From Icerya purchasi (lineage: Eukaryota; Arthropoda; Insecta; Hemiptera; Monophlebidae), in NCBI GenBank assembly GCA_039619475.1, contig CM077115.1, positions 593,303,643 to 593,367,642 of the forward strand: a stretch of DNA of 64,000 nt, in the 5' to 3' direction. A program made the translations under genes and the position numbers. This document shows, one piece after another, positions 1 to 12,059 of the stretch (positions are counted from its first letter, which is position 1; every line of letters begins with the position of its first letter). Under the pieces are notes generated by a model. The model was not told the origin of the DNA, did not search any database, and saw only the letters and a list, made by a program, of their open reading frames with translations.

Positions 1-83
1 CTTACACTGGCCATCATCAGAAGCAAACTTTATTTCTGATGATGGCCAGTGTGTAAGCTGGTCGAAACGTTAAGCGAATAAAT
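1..83 (+). ncRNA. Hammerhead-ribozyme-like fold, probably degenerate
   Basis: The box CTGATGA (36-42) is followed by a six-pair stem, GGCCAG (44-49) with CTGGTC (58-63), and then GAAA (64-67). This is the box order of a hammerhead core. TTTATT (29-34) can pair with AATAAA (77-82) as stem I, and CG (68-69) with CG (75-76) as a minimal stem III, giving a type I layout. The expected UH cleavage dinucleotide after stem III is not present, because CG is followed directly by AA, so activity is doubtful. Minimal-stem-III hammerheads are known in Penelope-like elements and some retrozymes, but no GIY-YIG or reverse-transcriptase gene is visible here. Bases 1-57 also form an alternative imperfect hairpin, CTTACACTGGCC with GGCCAGTGTGTAAG. 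Confidence 0.4.
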
Positions 84-1089
84 ATCTTTTTAAAACACAG
101 TTGTTTCCGAAAATTTATTTATTATGAGTAATCACTGTGAAAGCTTTAAATTTTTAATATACTTATTATTGTGATGAATTTGTAAATGATTAAACGTGCA
201 TCGTAGAAATGTCGTAATTTCTTTTAATTTTATTTTTATTTTTTATTATTTACCATTTAAACTTAGAGATTTTTATCGCTTAAATCCATTCCCGCGATTA
301 TTGATTATAATCTTACGTAATAAACAGTATTTACAGAGAAAAACTTATTGAATATTGATCACTGTAATAAAAATTTTAATTAAAACCATCAGTATATTAA
401 ACACGAAATAATACATTACATTAACGAAGGATTTAGGCGTATTAAAAGTAATTAACGAAAAATCAAAAAAAAATATATGATATAAAATTTGAGGAGCCAA
501 TGTAATAAATACACTTGAAACACATAATTTTTTATTTGAATTTATAATTATTATTTAAACGGAATTTTCCAGTTTACAACACGAATTTTTAACCTGCATT
601 ACGACTACGCTTATTCAACTTTTTTTATTTACACATACGGGTATACTCGTACATACACATATTACAGTATTTTAGTCATTCCCCCGCATCATTTCAATTT
701 AATTAATGTAACACCCTCTCTCGGGACAGCCCCAACGTGTGAGCAAACAGCCGCTGGGAACTGCCACTTCTAGGAGGCTTTCCTGTCAATATTTATGGTG
801 GGTTCCAGAACGTGCTCGCGGTAGGACAGGGGAAATCTTCTTGCCTAGCAAGTTGATGAAGAGCAAATACTAAAACCGAGGTGTAGCGTCTGAGGGATAT
901 AAATCCGTTTCAAGTAAATAGCGATAAAGCGAATACAATACCCATGCATTCTGTTTATTGACTACCTACAATAAACGAAACCTTAAGGTGAAAGATAATG
1001 AAAAACTAACAACCTGAAGCACACGCGCCTACATATGGCGGCGCATATTATATATCCGCAAATATGCAAAATAATTTTTCCAGGAATAA
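84..1089. other. Gene-free AT-rich stretch
   Basis: No credible coding frame or repeat structure is visible. A less AT-rich patch at about 710-900 stands out from its surroundings but carries no recognisable motif. Confidence 0.5.
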
Positions 1090-4000
1090 TGGCGGCAAAT
1101 AAAAAAAGAGCCCTCAGAATAAGGGAAAAAGAGTTACTAAGAATAGCCAGGTGGCACTAGTCGATATAGGAAAAGTATATTAGTGTTACGCCAATTATTT
1201 ATTATTAGCGTGCGCACTTTCGAAAGAAAAAGATTAAGAAATTTCGAAGCTGATTAAAAAAGAACGATTAAGGTCAAGAGTATAAGCAATATGAAAATAC
1301 TAAGACGGGAAAATTGAAAAACCGAAACTGGATGTGATTGAAGTACCAAGGCCAGATATAGGAGAAAACTAGCGTAATTGAAAGTAACGGAACAAAGCGG
1401 TTTTACAGGGGTGGAAAAAGTAGAGTAAATGGTTTTTGTTAAGTAGAAAAACAGAGAAAAGCGCGTTAGTAGAATATAAGATCAAAAGACATGCAAAATC
1501 GGTGGACTTACTACTGTTGATACATGTGGCAACATGCGACTACAGTGGAGAATAGGAAATAGAAAACGGCTATGAAGACATAAAATAATAAAAGAAGAAA
1601 GGAAGGGATATGTGTGACTGTGATGGGGAGAATGGCATGGTAAAGGAGGAAAAAGGTTGAAAACTCAGAGGAAGAATGTGTATGGAAAACTAAGAATAAA
1701 AATGATGAAAGATTGGTGAAATTTTGTAAACAAAATAAAATAATGGTTGAGAATACTTGGTTTGAAAGCCGTAAAAGACGTTTACACGCATGGAAGACTC
1801 CACAGATGGCAGGTACAGAAGAGAAGTATATTATTTTTTAGTTTAGTAAAAACTTATAAATGGTATGAAGCCAGTGATTACGTTACCAGAAACAGATATA
1901 AACAACGATGTTAATTTGCTGAAGCTAGAAATAAGAGTTTGGCGTGGAAAAATTAAAAGATAGTATGGCAAATTAAATTAGTTGCAAGGTAATTGAAAAC
2001 ATTTGAAAAAGGGCGAAAAATACGGAAGATACCTCTGTAAATAAGAGATAGAAGTAGATATGGAGTGCGATAACAAGTGATTTGAAAAATACAGTAGGAC
2101 ATACGTATATAAATAGAATGGGAGCAAAGAAGTCACAAATAATAAATAAAATGATACAGAAAATGGATAAACGTGTAGGAAGTAGAAATGAAGGATGGAA
2201 GAGGGTGTATAGAAAGCTAAATAATGAATTCAGAAGAAAAAAAAACGGGATAACGAAGAAAAGTAGATACGATTTAGTGCATGAAGAATTTAGAAGAATG
2301 AACGGTGAAAGAAGAATGGTAAAATAGGGGGGTTTCGTCGAAACAGCAGACAAAAGTGAAATGGAACTGACCAAATGAGAGGGAAATATCTAGAAGGCGT
2401 AAGGAATATATGTATTATATGAATTAGAAAATAGACAAAATAAATTAGAAATTGAAAGAAAACAACAAAATTTATGAGGGTGAATTAGACGAAATAAAGA
2501 AAAAGTGAGAAAAGCCATTTTGCTGAAATGCAAAATGGGAAACCTGTAGGTGTGAATGAAGTGCCAGCAGAAGTAATCAAAATTATGAAGGACAATGGAG
2601 TGGCAGAGCTACAGAAGTTATGTAAACATGGAAGATTGGCCAGAGGATTTTTTAATGAACGAAGAGAAACAGAATTCAGTGATTGCAGAATAATTTCAGC
2701 CTCCTACCGCACGCTGCAAAACTAATTTAAGAGTTACAAATAGAATGCGTGCGAAAACGAAAATATCGTTGAGAAGCAATTTGGATTTACGAAGAGGGAA
2801 AGTACAAGATAAGAGTAGTGCGAAATATATTAGTGAACGAGAGCGAGAAAGAGAATTAATTTCGTGTTTTGTAAATTTAGAGAAGACACTTTACCGATTA
2901 AAGTGGGATATTTTAATAGATATATTTAAAAAAAAATACCAACGGATTGGAAAAATGGGAGAATGGTTCAGGGACTATATACGAAAACGAAAGCTAGGTT
3001 AAACATTGGGAGTACAACTACCTGAGCTTATAACAATGTTATATATTGCCAATTTTATTTTTAATTTATATATAGATAAAACGCTGAAAAAATGTATGCA
3101 GAGACGTTGAAGCATTATAAATGAGTGTTATGCCCTCAGGGATGCCAACCACGAGGTTATACCCTGGTGGATTTTTTTTTATTTTTATTTTTAGTGCTTA
3201 CTGTTATTATTATTATATTAAATTATTCATTTGGTTTTTAATCAGTATATTTTATGATACTCTACACCTATCTTTCGATACCAGTCGACCGCTGGAAAAC
3301 ACAATATTAAATTATGGATACGACAACGATGTAATAATACGAGATTAATTAAATTTAAAATAAAATTGTACGTAACATTGTCGTCGGTGGTGATCCGAGA
3401 TCTGTTGGTCGGCTGGTGCGTAGAGATCGGATCAAATATTAATCGGGTCTTTACGTTCGTGTTCTGCGGTTCGTCACACTTTACCAGACTTACTAATTTC
3501 GACACTCGACGATTCTAAGCTACTACTAATAAGGATAATGAATATTCCGGAGAACGATAGATAGCGTCAGAAATTTTTATAACTTTTTCCTTGAAGGTAA
3601 GACCACGACTGTTTTACCAAATTTTTTACTCATTTCGTCTGATGGTTAAATTAGACTCCCTATAACGCTTCCTTTATCCTCTCCTTTTCTTCATCTTCTG
3701 TGGTGCCAGCATTCCTGTCCTTTGTTGCGTCCATTTCGGACCGCCTAGCTATTTAATTTTTTAGCTTAGCTTTTCCTGTTGTTAGGTCAATGCCGTTGGC
3801 GCGTCCACACAATGAAAAAAAAAAAAAAAAATGACGACTGACCTAAGAGGAGTAATTATTTGCAGCAAGGGTAAAACGTGACTGACTGATCATAAAAAAT
3901 TTCTCTGGGAACCTTTGCCATTTCTCCCTGCCTTTCCGCCCGTGACATCTGGAAGTTGACCAAATCAGGTACTACACGCTTCTTCTTGCGGTGATCGGTG

Positions 4001-4690
4001 ATTGGCTATCCTAACCGACAATAGGATCTCAAGCGCACACACAATTTCACTCGCACCACCTATTCTAAATTATTTTTATTTTTATTTTATTTTTTTATTT
4101 ATTTTTTATTTTAATTTTATCCTTAACTCATGTAATGAGCATATTATAACGTAGAGGAGTAAATACGGAAGAAAGGATTACAGAACGTATAAAATTTACT
4201 GACGGTACGGTACTACTTGCGGAGAGTGAAGAAAGTTCGAAGGAACTGATGTTAAAATTGATGGAAGAGTGACAGAAACGTATAAAAGACAAAATTAATG
4301 AAAGAAATAGGAAAAGGGGAAGAATATATGGCAAAATGATAAATATAAAAGTCTAGGTAATGCCCTCGACTGGCGATCCCCCCCAAAAAAAGAGTTACAT
4401 TGAAATAAGAGAATATATACTTAGGATGCAGACTAAAAAAAGCATTGGAGATGTATACAAGAAATTAGAATGAGAATAGATATTGCAAAAAAACGTTTAA
4501 AGGGGAAAGAGAAACTTATTACGCGAACGAATGAACAATAGAGAATGATAAAAAACGTTTTGTTTAGAATGTTTTATTGTATGACTCAAAAACATACGGC
4601 AGTAAGACTGAAGAGGCCTTTGAAATACTGGAGTGGTGAAAAATGTTAAACGTAAAATGGATAAACAAAGTTCAGCCTTTCATCGCCGAT
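1090..4690 (+). mobile_element. Decayed RTE-like LINE (endonuclease plus reverse transcriptase remnants)
   Basis: Scattered frames read as one non-LTR retrotransposon ORF. At about 1,700-1,830 is an endonuclease-like piece resembling 'FCKQNKMIVENTW' followed by 'WKTP'. At 2,528-2,640 the text reads NGKPVGVNEVPAEVIK, the conserved linker and first RT block (normally NGKAxGxDxIPAE). At 2,840-2,990 is a degraded palm region. At 4,190-4,270, FTDGTVLLAESEE aligns with the usual FADDxxLLAES catalytic block, with the DD pair replaced. At 4,560-4,680 are remnants of the post-RT region. Many stops and frame changes make it a pseudogene. It is interrupted between about 3,121 and 4,127 and ends where the inverted-repeat element at 4,703 begins. 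The clade call, RTE-like, is by motif memory. Confidence 0.6.
3121..4127. mobile_element. Foreign insert inside the RTE-like LINE
   Basis: This segment separates the RT palm remnants before about 3,110 from the catalytic block after 4,136 and has no RT similarity. It contains an A17 tract (about 3,814-3,831) preceded by a sequence that looks like a LINE 3' untranslated tail, and a T/A-rich run at 4,067-4,125. It is probably one or two truncated retrotransposon 3' ends. I could not identify target-site duplications. Confidence 0.35.
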
Positions 4691-4702
4691 TCTAACTGTA
4701 CT

Positions 4703-6995
4703 CACAAGGAAATCACCCCAACCTGATCTCACCGATTTTAATGAAATTGATATATGTTGTAGAACACAAAAAAATAAAATACTCGTGTTAAACTGTCCCT
4801 AAAGTAAACTATATAATTTTTAAAAAAACTGTTTTTTCTAAATATCTCGACTAACACTTAATATTTTTTGGTAAAACGAAATGGAAATTACTTCTTTCGG
4901 AGAGATAGTAATTCACGATGATTTGAACAATAAGGGATACATCCCCTATTTTATAGGGATTGAAACCTCATATTTATTTTATTATTTTTGTGATAAGAAA
5001 TGGTAGAAAATCTAAAAAAAATTTTAACTAATAAAATGATAAAATGAAGTTGAACTGTTTCGGTGTTTTCGTTAATTTCACCCCTAAAGGGGTACAACAC
5101 CCGTAACAGAGAAAAACCAAAAACAGGAATATCAAGCGGTCAGATTTTGAATTCAATTCGTATTCAGGGGATTTCGAGGTCGCTGATTACAAATTCGATA
5201 TAAAATTTTCAAAATTCAAAATAGTGGATCCATAATGGCGGACGAAAATGTTAAAGATAATTTGAGAACATTACGCTGTGAATATAGACAATCAATTGCG
5301 TCAATGACTTTTGACATTACCACTGATTGATTGACTATCATCAATTAGGGGAAAAAATGTATATCAAATCAGTACACAATAACAACTACATATCTCAATG
5401 GAGTAACGAAATTAATATTCCCATGTGTTGATTTAACTCTATATAAAGATGCTAAAATTAGTAATAATAGCAATAATAATAGACATAACAAAAATTACAC
5501 TGATAATATTGAAAACGAAAATAAAAATATTTATACGTAGAAAAAAAGAAATGAAAGATACTATTACACTAATATATATTATCCGTTTTTAAATTTATGA
5601 TTTTAATTTAAATTTTTGTAAACTTTATTTAAAAAATAAAATAAAGGATCAAATAATATTTATTATAAATCGGACCATATGTTCTTTGAGTATTCATCTC
5701 TTTCTGCTGAGTGTTCTGCTTTCTATTCTATTTTATTGATACTCGGTCTTCCTACTCCATATTGCGCTTCTTATGTCCTATCTTTTCCCTCTCCACAAAT
5801 TGTTCCTATTATGTGTTCCTTTTTCCTAACAATATCTGACCTTGTCAAAATATAATTGATTCCTCCCTTTTCTAATTGTTTCTGGGTAAAGGTCCCCGGT
5901 TGACAGCCCCCTCCCCCCAAAAAAAAGAAAATCAACAAAGAAACGTTATATATTTTGTGCGCAGTAACGATTTTGAATTCATACTATGAAATTCATTTTG
6001 CATAAGAAAAAAACTTCGCACACATACTTATATACAACAAAATAAATAAATAAATGAATATAAAGTTAAATAAAATGGAATAAAATAAAGTGCTCCACAT
6101 AATTTAGTGTCCCAAACCCCCAGAGAGCTAACCTCGCATAACCCAGGACGTCTACTATCCATGTTATTTATTTTCAACATTAAAATTATATCGCTTACAT
6201 TTTATACACGCCGTAAAATTACATGATTCATTTCAAATAAATAATTTAATAAGCACATGATACAACTTTCACTTTTTAGAAAGCCGACGCCCTGGGTTAC
6301 GTGGGGTTGACTCGCTTGAAGTTGAGCAATTGTACCTGAACTCCAATTATACATACTGACTTTATTATTTTAAATTTCGAAAATATGATAGCACATTCGT
6401 AATCAGCGCACCCAAGAACCCCCATGTACAAGTTTTTATATGTTTTCAAATTATCCTTAACGTTTTCGTCCGTCATATTGGATCCATCATTTTGAAAATT
6501 TGATATCAAATTCGTAATCAGCGACCTCGAAATCCCCTGTATACGAATTGAATTCAAAATCTGACCGCTTGATATTCCTGTTTTTGGTTTTTCTCTGTTA
6601 CGGGCGGTATACCCCTTTAGGGGTGAAATTAACGAAAATACCAAAACAGGTCACTTCATTTTATCATTTTATTAGTTAAAATTTTTTTTTAGATTTTTTA
6701 CCATTTTTTATCACAAAAATAATAAAATAAATATGAGGTATCAACCTCTATAAAATAGGGGATGCATCCTTCATTGTTCAAATCATCGTGAATTACTTCC
6801 TTTCCGAAAGAAGTAATCTCCATTTCGTTTTACCAAAAAATATTAAGTGTTAGTCGAAATATTTAGAAAAAACTTTTTTTTTTTTTTTTTTAGTTCACTT
6901 CAGGGGTAGTTTAACACGGGTCTTTTATTTTTTTGTGTTTTACAACATGTATCAATTTTACTAAAATCGGTGAGATCGGGTTAGTTCCTTGTCTG
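4703..6995. mobile_element. Foldback-type element with ~565-bp inverted arms
   Basis: The left arm (about 4,704-5,268) recurs in reverse complement as the right arm (about 6,430-6,995). Shared landmarks include GATCTCACCGATTTTA (4,735 region; reverse complement at 6,962), the block around 5,105-5,175 (AGGAATATCAAGCGGTCAGA) against 6,525-6,600, and the CCCCTAAAGGGGT context. Arm identity is high but imperfect, with small indels. The right arm carries an extra diverged half-copy near 6,395-6,420. The 1.16-kb centre holds a LINE scrap (5,690-5,925). No transposase is seen, so it is probably non-autonomous. Superfamily and target-site duplication were not resolved. The open frame on the - strand at 6,297-6,644 is incidental. 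Confidence 0.8.
5690..5925 (+). mobile_element. 3' fragment of an RNase H-type LINE
   Basis: Around 5,735-5,850 the sequence reads LGLPTPYCASYVLSFPSP, the C-terminal end motif seen also at 11,640-11,700 (-), 8,000-8,070 (-) and 30,790-30,850 (+). The tail GACAGCCCCCTCCCCCC plus an A-run (5,901-5,930) matches the G/C-rich pre-poly(A) end of that family. It sits in the centre of the inverted-repeat element. Confidence 0.6.
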
Positions 6996-7575
6996 TGTTC
7001 TTCGATTTAGAGAATTTACCGGGTTCCGAAGTTTATTTCAGAACCATTCTCTATCGAGAATGGAGTGTTCCCGTAGGTCTTTGGATTAAGTGCAACCTTA
7101 TTGTTCATTAACGAAGACACCACCCCTAAAATACAGGCACTCGTTACATAGTTATCGTAGTTTATTAATGTGGTCGGTAGAAATCAAAATTGTTTACCCC
7201 TTCGAACCTGCTTTCCTCAACGATCTATCCTCAAAAGTAAACAAAATGCTATGTAAATATAATTTTCCCTTCCGTGCCTGACAGAAGTTAATAAACTCCC
7301 ACTGCTCCCGCCATGGGAACAGTACCCAGTAAAGATAAATATATCACTATTAGAGTTCAATAACTCACAAACACATCCAGAAGATCTCAAACAGAAGGCG
7401 AGTAAGATAATGAGGGGGGGGGGAGTCTTGTCTGCGAAACATGTTGATTGAATCTCTTTATTTTTGTTATATTTTTAAAACACTACAGCACTGTTAAACA
7501 TAAGAGAGAGGAATAACCCAGACATTTCGGAGTAGAGGAATCCATCAAGTTTCGATTCAGTAGCATTTGTTCGTC

Positions 7576-9060
7576 ATGGCAGTCGACTGAACAGCGCTCG
7601 TTAGCGGTTGAAACGGATTTTAAGAGTAACAAGTCTGTTATCGTAACAGTGCATGCTTTTCAAAAAAAGTTTGAAACCCCACCGCAAAAACCGGGCTTTC
7701 GCGAAACACGATACTGAAGTGGGTGAATAATTTCCGTAGAACCGCTTCAACTATGAAAAATCCCCACGCAGGTCCTAAACGATGGTGTGTTGAAGAAGTG
7801 AGAGCGGCGCTCATGAAGAACCCAGGTCGTTCCGTGTGTAAACGTATTCCGTTTCTCTCGACGTTACTGATCGCACACTAAGGAGAATACTGTTGGGGGG
7901 CAAGGGCAATGACCCATCATCCAGGAATTACGAATAAAAGGATTAGATTTTAATATATAGAGAAATAGAGGAAATATGAACTCTGCTAAAACTCGAACAA
8001 CATCTGGTGAAGGAAAGGAAAGTATGTAGGAAGCACAAAAAGGAGTAGGCAGTTCAAGATGTAAGAGCTTAGTGTACAGAAGGAAACACTCCTGCGCCAG
8101 AAGAGAACATTCAAAAAGAATCTGATCCGCATCACAAACGCAGTCCTGATCCAAGGGATAAAAAACACAAAGTGGAGAAGAAACAACAGAAAAACGAAAA
8201 AGAGTTGGAATAAGACAATTATGATTAAAAACAAAGACGCGTTATAGAGAAAATGACGAAGCGACTGAGACCAGGAAAATCGGAAAATCAAGATCGTAAT
8301 AAAGGAAGAGGCTGTAATACTTCACGATGACTTGAATTAGCACCCCTTCAAAATTTTGATCACCCGGCAATTCATATTTCCCCGTTTACCACGCCAGGAC
8401 ATTATTGGCAGATGTAATGTTGAAAAAATTTGATAATGATCAAATTTTGCTTGACTGTTTTTGATGATTTCTGATATGAAGTGCTCTTTTATCTCGCGGG
8501 TGTGATAAACAAGCTGAACTGTCGGTATAAGTCCGATACCAATCCAGAAATTATTCACGAAAAACCGTTACATTCCTCCAAGGTGACTGTGTGGGCAAGG
8601 GTCGTTCGAAATAATCGGGCCTTCTTTTTTACTGACATAGTCGATACTGAGATTGTATATCCAGATGGCTGAGCATTATCTAGCTCTTGAATTGAAAAAA
8701 AAAAGAAAAAAGAAAATATAGTCGAATTTGGTTCTAGCAAGATGGGGCATAATGCCGCACTTCGAAAATTGGACGCGTTGAAAAAACATTTCAAGGGTAG
8801 AGTCGTGTCTGACCACCTCAATCTCCAGGCCTGTCCATGTGCGACTTTTTTTTGTGGGCCTACCTGAAATCACGCGTTTACAATGGCAAGCCACATGGCC
8901 CCTCGAACATCTAAAAGCGAATATCCGTTGCAAAATTTCCACTATATCCACTGGGGATGTTGAGTAAGGTGTTCGCCAGCTTTGTAAAGCGGTTGAAACT
9001 GTGCAAAAATTAAAGGGTCGTCATTTGAGCTCTGTTTTTTTTCTCTACTTAACTAACGGT
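7576..9060 (+). pseudogene. Mariner/Tc1-like transposase relic split by a LINE fragment
   Basis: The N-terminal part (7,576-7,885) reads as a helix-turn-helix region: AVET, VHAFQKKF, then RTLRRI at about 7,876. These resemble the DUF4817-type HTH that precedes many insect mariner-like transposases. The C-terminal part (8,296-9,010) gives HDDLN, then GVINKLNCRY, NPEIIHEKPLHSSKVTVW (8,500-8,600), a degraded QDGA-type block near 8,735, PHGPSN near 8,895, and KVFASFVKR near 8,970-8,990. These follow the order of the intact family. The reading frame shifts several times. The middle is replaced by an antisense LINE piece (7,893-8,295). Terminal inverted repeats were not recognised. Confidence 0.7.
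7893..8295 (-). mobile_element. Antisense RNase H-type LINE fragment inside the mariner relic
   Basis: On the - strand the text CVCDADQILFEC and LPTPFCASYILSFPSP (8,000-8,160) is the zinc-motif and C-terminal tail of the same LINE family as at 29,782-30,989. The 3' end (low coordinate) shows the family's C/G-rich terminal run at 7,894-7,899 but no clear poly(A). The transposase frames resume on the far side, so this piece was inserted into the mariner copy. No target-site duplication was found. Confidence 0.65.
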
Positions 9061-11504
9061 ATTAATTGTTTTTTAGACTTAAATTCGGCCGAATAAAGTC
9101 CGTTCTGATGTATTTACTTTTGGTGTTGTACCTTACACGATATTTTAAGAAGCGTCCGTGTTATGATTGCCGCATTCTTTAGTATTTATTATTATTCGAT
9201 AAATTTCCTCTAATATGTTCTCGTAATTTACATATTAATTAGTACCGATTATATTACAAATGCTTGCTTCTTCGTGAACAATTAACACTACACGCAAAAA
9301 ATAAAATAAAAAATAAAATAAAAATTGAAAATAAATATCTATAATTCTATATACAACAATTATTTATATACATTTCGTTTTACAAAAAGTATTCTCCCCG
9401 AATAATTCTTAATTTATTTGAAATTTCATTTCCACCACCCAGTATTATCTTAAAGGTCCTTACAATAAGATAACGTTCCATGTGGCTGACTACATCTAAA
9501 TTCGTGGTTTACTATATCGACTATGCCCAAAAACGTTTATAAGTAGTATAATAATCGTATTTATATATATATATATATTTCAATTTGTTTTTTTATATTT
9601 GTATTTGTTACAATTTAATGTAAAATTATTATCATTTTCATTCGACTAACACAACCGACAAACCTGAATAAACAGAACTTTCACTAGTACGATCATTTAG
9701 TTTAAATTGAATCTATAGATTATTACTACGGTTACGCATGCTGTTTTATTTAGTAAATTAAAAATTATAGAAGTTGAACAAAGCCCTAATAGCGGAAATA
9801 GCGGAAATAGCGGAAATAGCGGAATAGAAAACATTATGGCCGATAACGTTTTTTCGTTACGTTAGAAAAGAGAACAAATGAAGAAAATTCTTAACAATGT
9901 TATTTTGGACTAGTGCGAGTAAGATTTTCTAAATATATCTTAAATTGTGTTAGAAGCAGTATTCGCGATTATATCAAATTATAAGACTTGTAACATGAAT
10001 CAATTAAATAATGCTAAAATTTAACAGGAATAAACTTAAATGGCGCAATAAGAGTTTGGTTTTCATATCATTTCAAAAAATATTCTACTTCTATAAAGAG
10101 AAATAAACAAATCTTAATTTGAATCCCGCTTAAAACATTCAACAGCGAATCTGGAATTAGCATTAATGAAAACTGAAATCACAGAGGATTTAGATAAAAT
10201 GATGAATAAAAATAATAAACAGAAACCAAACTGGACTCAATAAAATCAACAATTTCGTAACGTTAGGTACAAAAATGAATAAAATAAAAAAAAAAATTTT
10301 AAAGCGAAAAAGAAATCGCATTTCTTTTCAAATAATAAAACTGAATTTAAAAAAAAAAAAAAACAATAAGGCGTAATTCATTTTATTTAACACAAAACTA
10401 AAAAAAAAAAAAATCAATAAAATAGGATTAAAAACCGACACATTTATTTATCAGCAGTGTTTTATTTTTATTTTCGACTCATTTTTAGTGCAGTTTAATA
10501 TCAAATATATAACGGAACAAGTCATGACGTAAAATTAGTATGGTGCACATGCAAGTTTTTTCAAGGTCATTAGCACCAAAGCAGCGAGGATAATTTTAGA
10601 GCATTCGCAGTAAAGAAAATTTACGGTAATTAACATATTTCAGTGGTTTCTTTATTCAAAATTTATATTTTTCGAAGCAGTAAACACGCTGCCGGAATAT
10701 TGTGAAATTAAATCAGTAAATCGAGAACGATACGACTCGTAGTTCATATAATTCTTTAATAACGAACAACTGTTATTAATCACAATTCATGACGCGAACG
10801 GAATACATATTTGTATTTCAAACTTGAAATATCCAAAACCTCTTACGAAGTATGTACTTTCATCAGGACACAGGTCCGTAGCGAAAATAATAATAATAGC
10901 TCGGAAATATTAAGAGCATTTTTATCTTTGATAAATCCATTTATCTCTCTATTTACGAAAATTATTTATCGACTAACGAACTCTAATTTGATCGCTCAAC
11001 ATTCACTTGTAATTAAGCTATGGAATAATGCAGAGAATAAATAAATTAGAAATATTTTTTAATCAAAATGTTACAGAAACTACTTTAATTTCCGAAACCC
11101 TTCTGACCCGTGTAAAATCCCTGAGGTTGTGTAATATACGCGGCAAATCATCCGAATAGTACCGCGCGCATGGCGGTTTCATGATTATGATCAAAAATTT
11201 CTACACGCAGTACGGAACTCCTTTCCCGTAATACTCATGCCTATCAAATAGTAGCTGCGAATATACGTACAAATTAAAATTTCCTATCACTCTGGCAGCC
11301 ATTTATTGTCACTCAGGGTTTTAAATATATTCCAGAAATAGAATTTAACACCATCTTTAAGCATCTAGGATTTCAATGTTAAAAATCAAGCCTAAGGCTC
11401 AGGAATAAATAACAGACCAGGATGTCTATTGAATAAATCATACAATTTAATTCATTTTTTATACTCTCGCCTACGTCTCCAACATATTGGCCGAAACACT
11501 TTTT
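9061..11504. other. Gene-free AT-rich stretch with a short 9-bp tandem repeat
   Basis: No recognisable coding region. AGCGGAAAT is repeated almost four times at 9,791-9,826, a (TA)n run lies near 9,565-9,585, and A-runs occur at 10,290-10,420. The open frame at 10,811-11,044 has no recognisable motif and AT-driven composition. Confidence 0.5.
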
Positions 11505-12058
11505 TCTTTTAACCCCCCCCCCCATTTAGGCTTGTCAGCAACGGATATCTACGTCGAGAAACGACACGAGGGAAAAGAATGAGTTAGATGTAGATTCGGT
11601 CAGCTATTGAAAAAAAAAAAAAGAACCAAGGATAGGAACAACGGAGATCGACGGAAATGATAAGATATACGAAGCGCAATAAGGAGTAGGGAGTTTAATA
11701 ACAGATCGGAACACAAAGAAGTAGATTACATTAACAATGGATGAACATTCAAAGCAAATATGGTCAGGATTACAGACGGCTTCGTCGTCGGGATGAAAAG
11801 GGAAAAAACTAGGGTATAGAGCGAGACGAAAACGAAAACGTGAGGAAGGAAGAAAAGTATGATTGGGACGTAAACGGATAATAGAGATAATAATGCGAAG
11901 CAAAGGAAAATTGTAAAAGCAAGGCCGGGTAGGAAAATTAGGTTGGATGTTAAAATAAAAGGAGAGTTGACTAGAAAAGGAAGAAACGTAAAAATCTAAC
12001 CAAAATCTGACATGAAATTTTTTACACAGTGGGAGTAAATTAGAAGCGGGAATTTTAG
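11505..12058 (-). mobile_element. Antisense RNase H-type LINE 3' fragment
   Basis: The - strand reads CNPDHICFEC and LPTPYCASYILSFPSI, the same C-terminal zinc motif and tail as the copy at 29,782-30,989. Homology continues upstream in the element (11,990-12,050 matches the reverse complement of 30,430-30,490). The 3' end is marked by GACAAGCCTAAAT followed by a G11 run and A-rich tail (reverse complement of 11,500-11,540). The element is 5'-truncated at about 12,058, where a jockey-like fragment begins. Confidence 0.7.
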
Positions 12059-12059
12059 T

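Noticed and set aside
1973..2374. 133-codon - strand frame rich in F, L and S
   Set aside because: Antisense shadow of the decayed RTE-like LINE on the + strand; composition is driven by AT content.
8555..8951. Two overlapping - strand frames
   Set aside because: Antisense of the mariner-like transposase remnant, whose + strand motifs fit the family order.
9791..9826. 9-bp direct repeats as a possible CRISPR or regulatory array
   Set aside because: Short contiguous units without spacers; a simple minisatellite in eukaryotic DNA.
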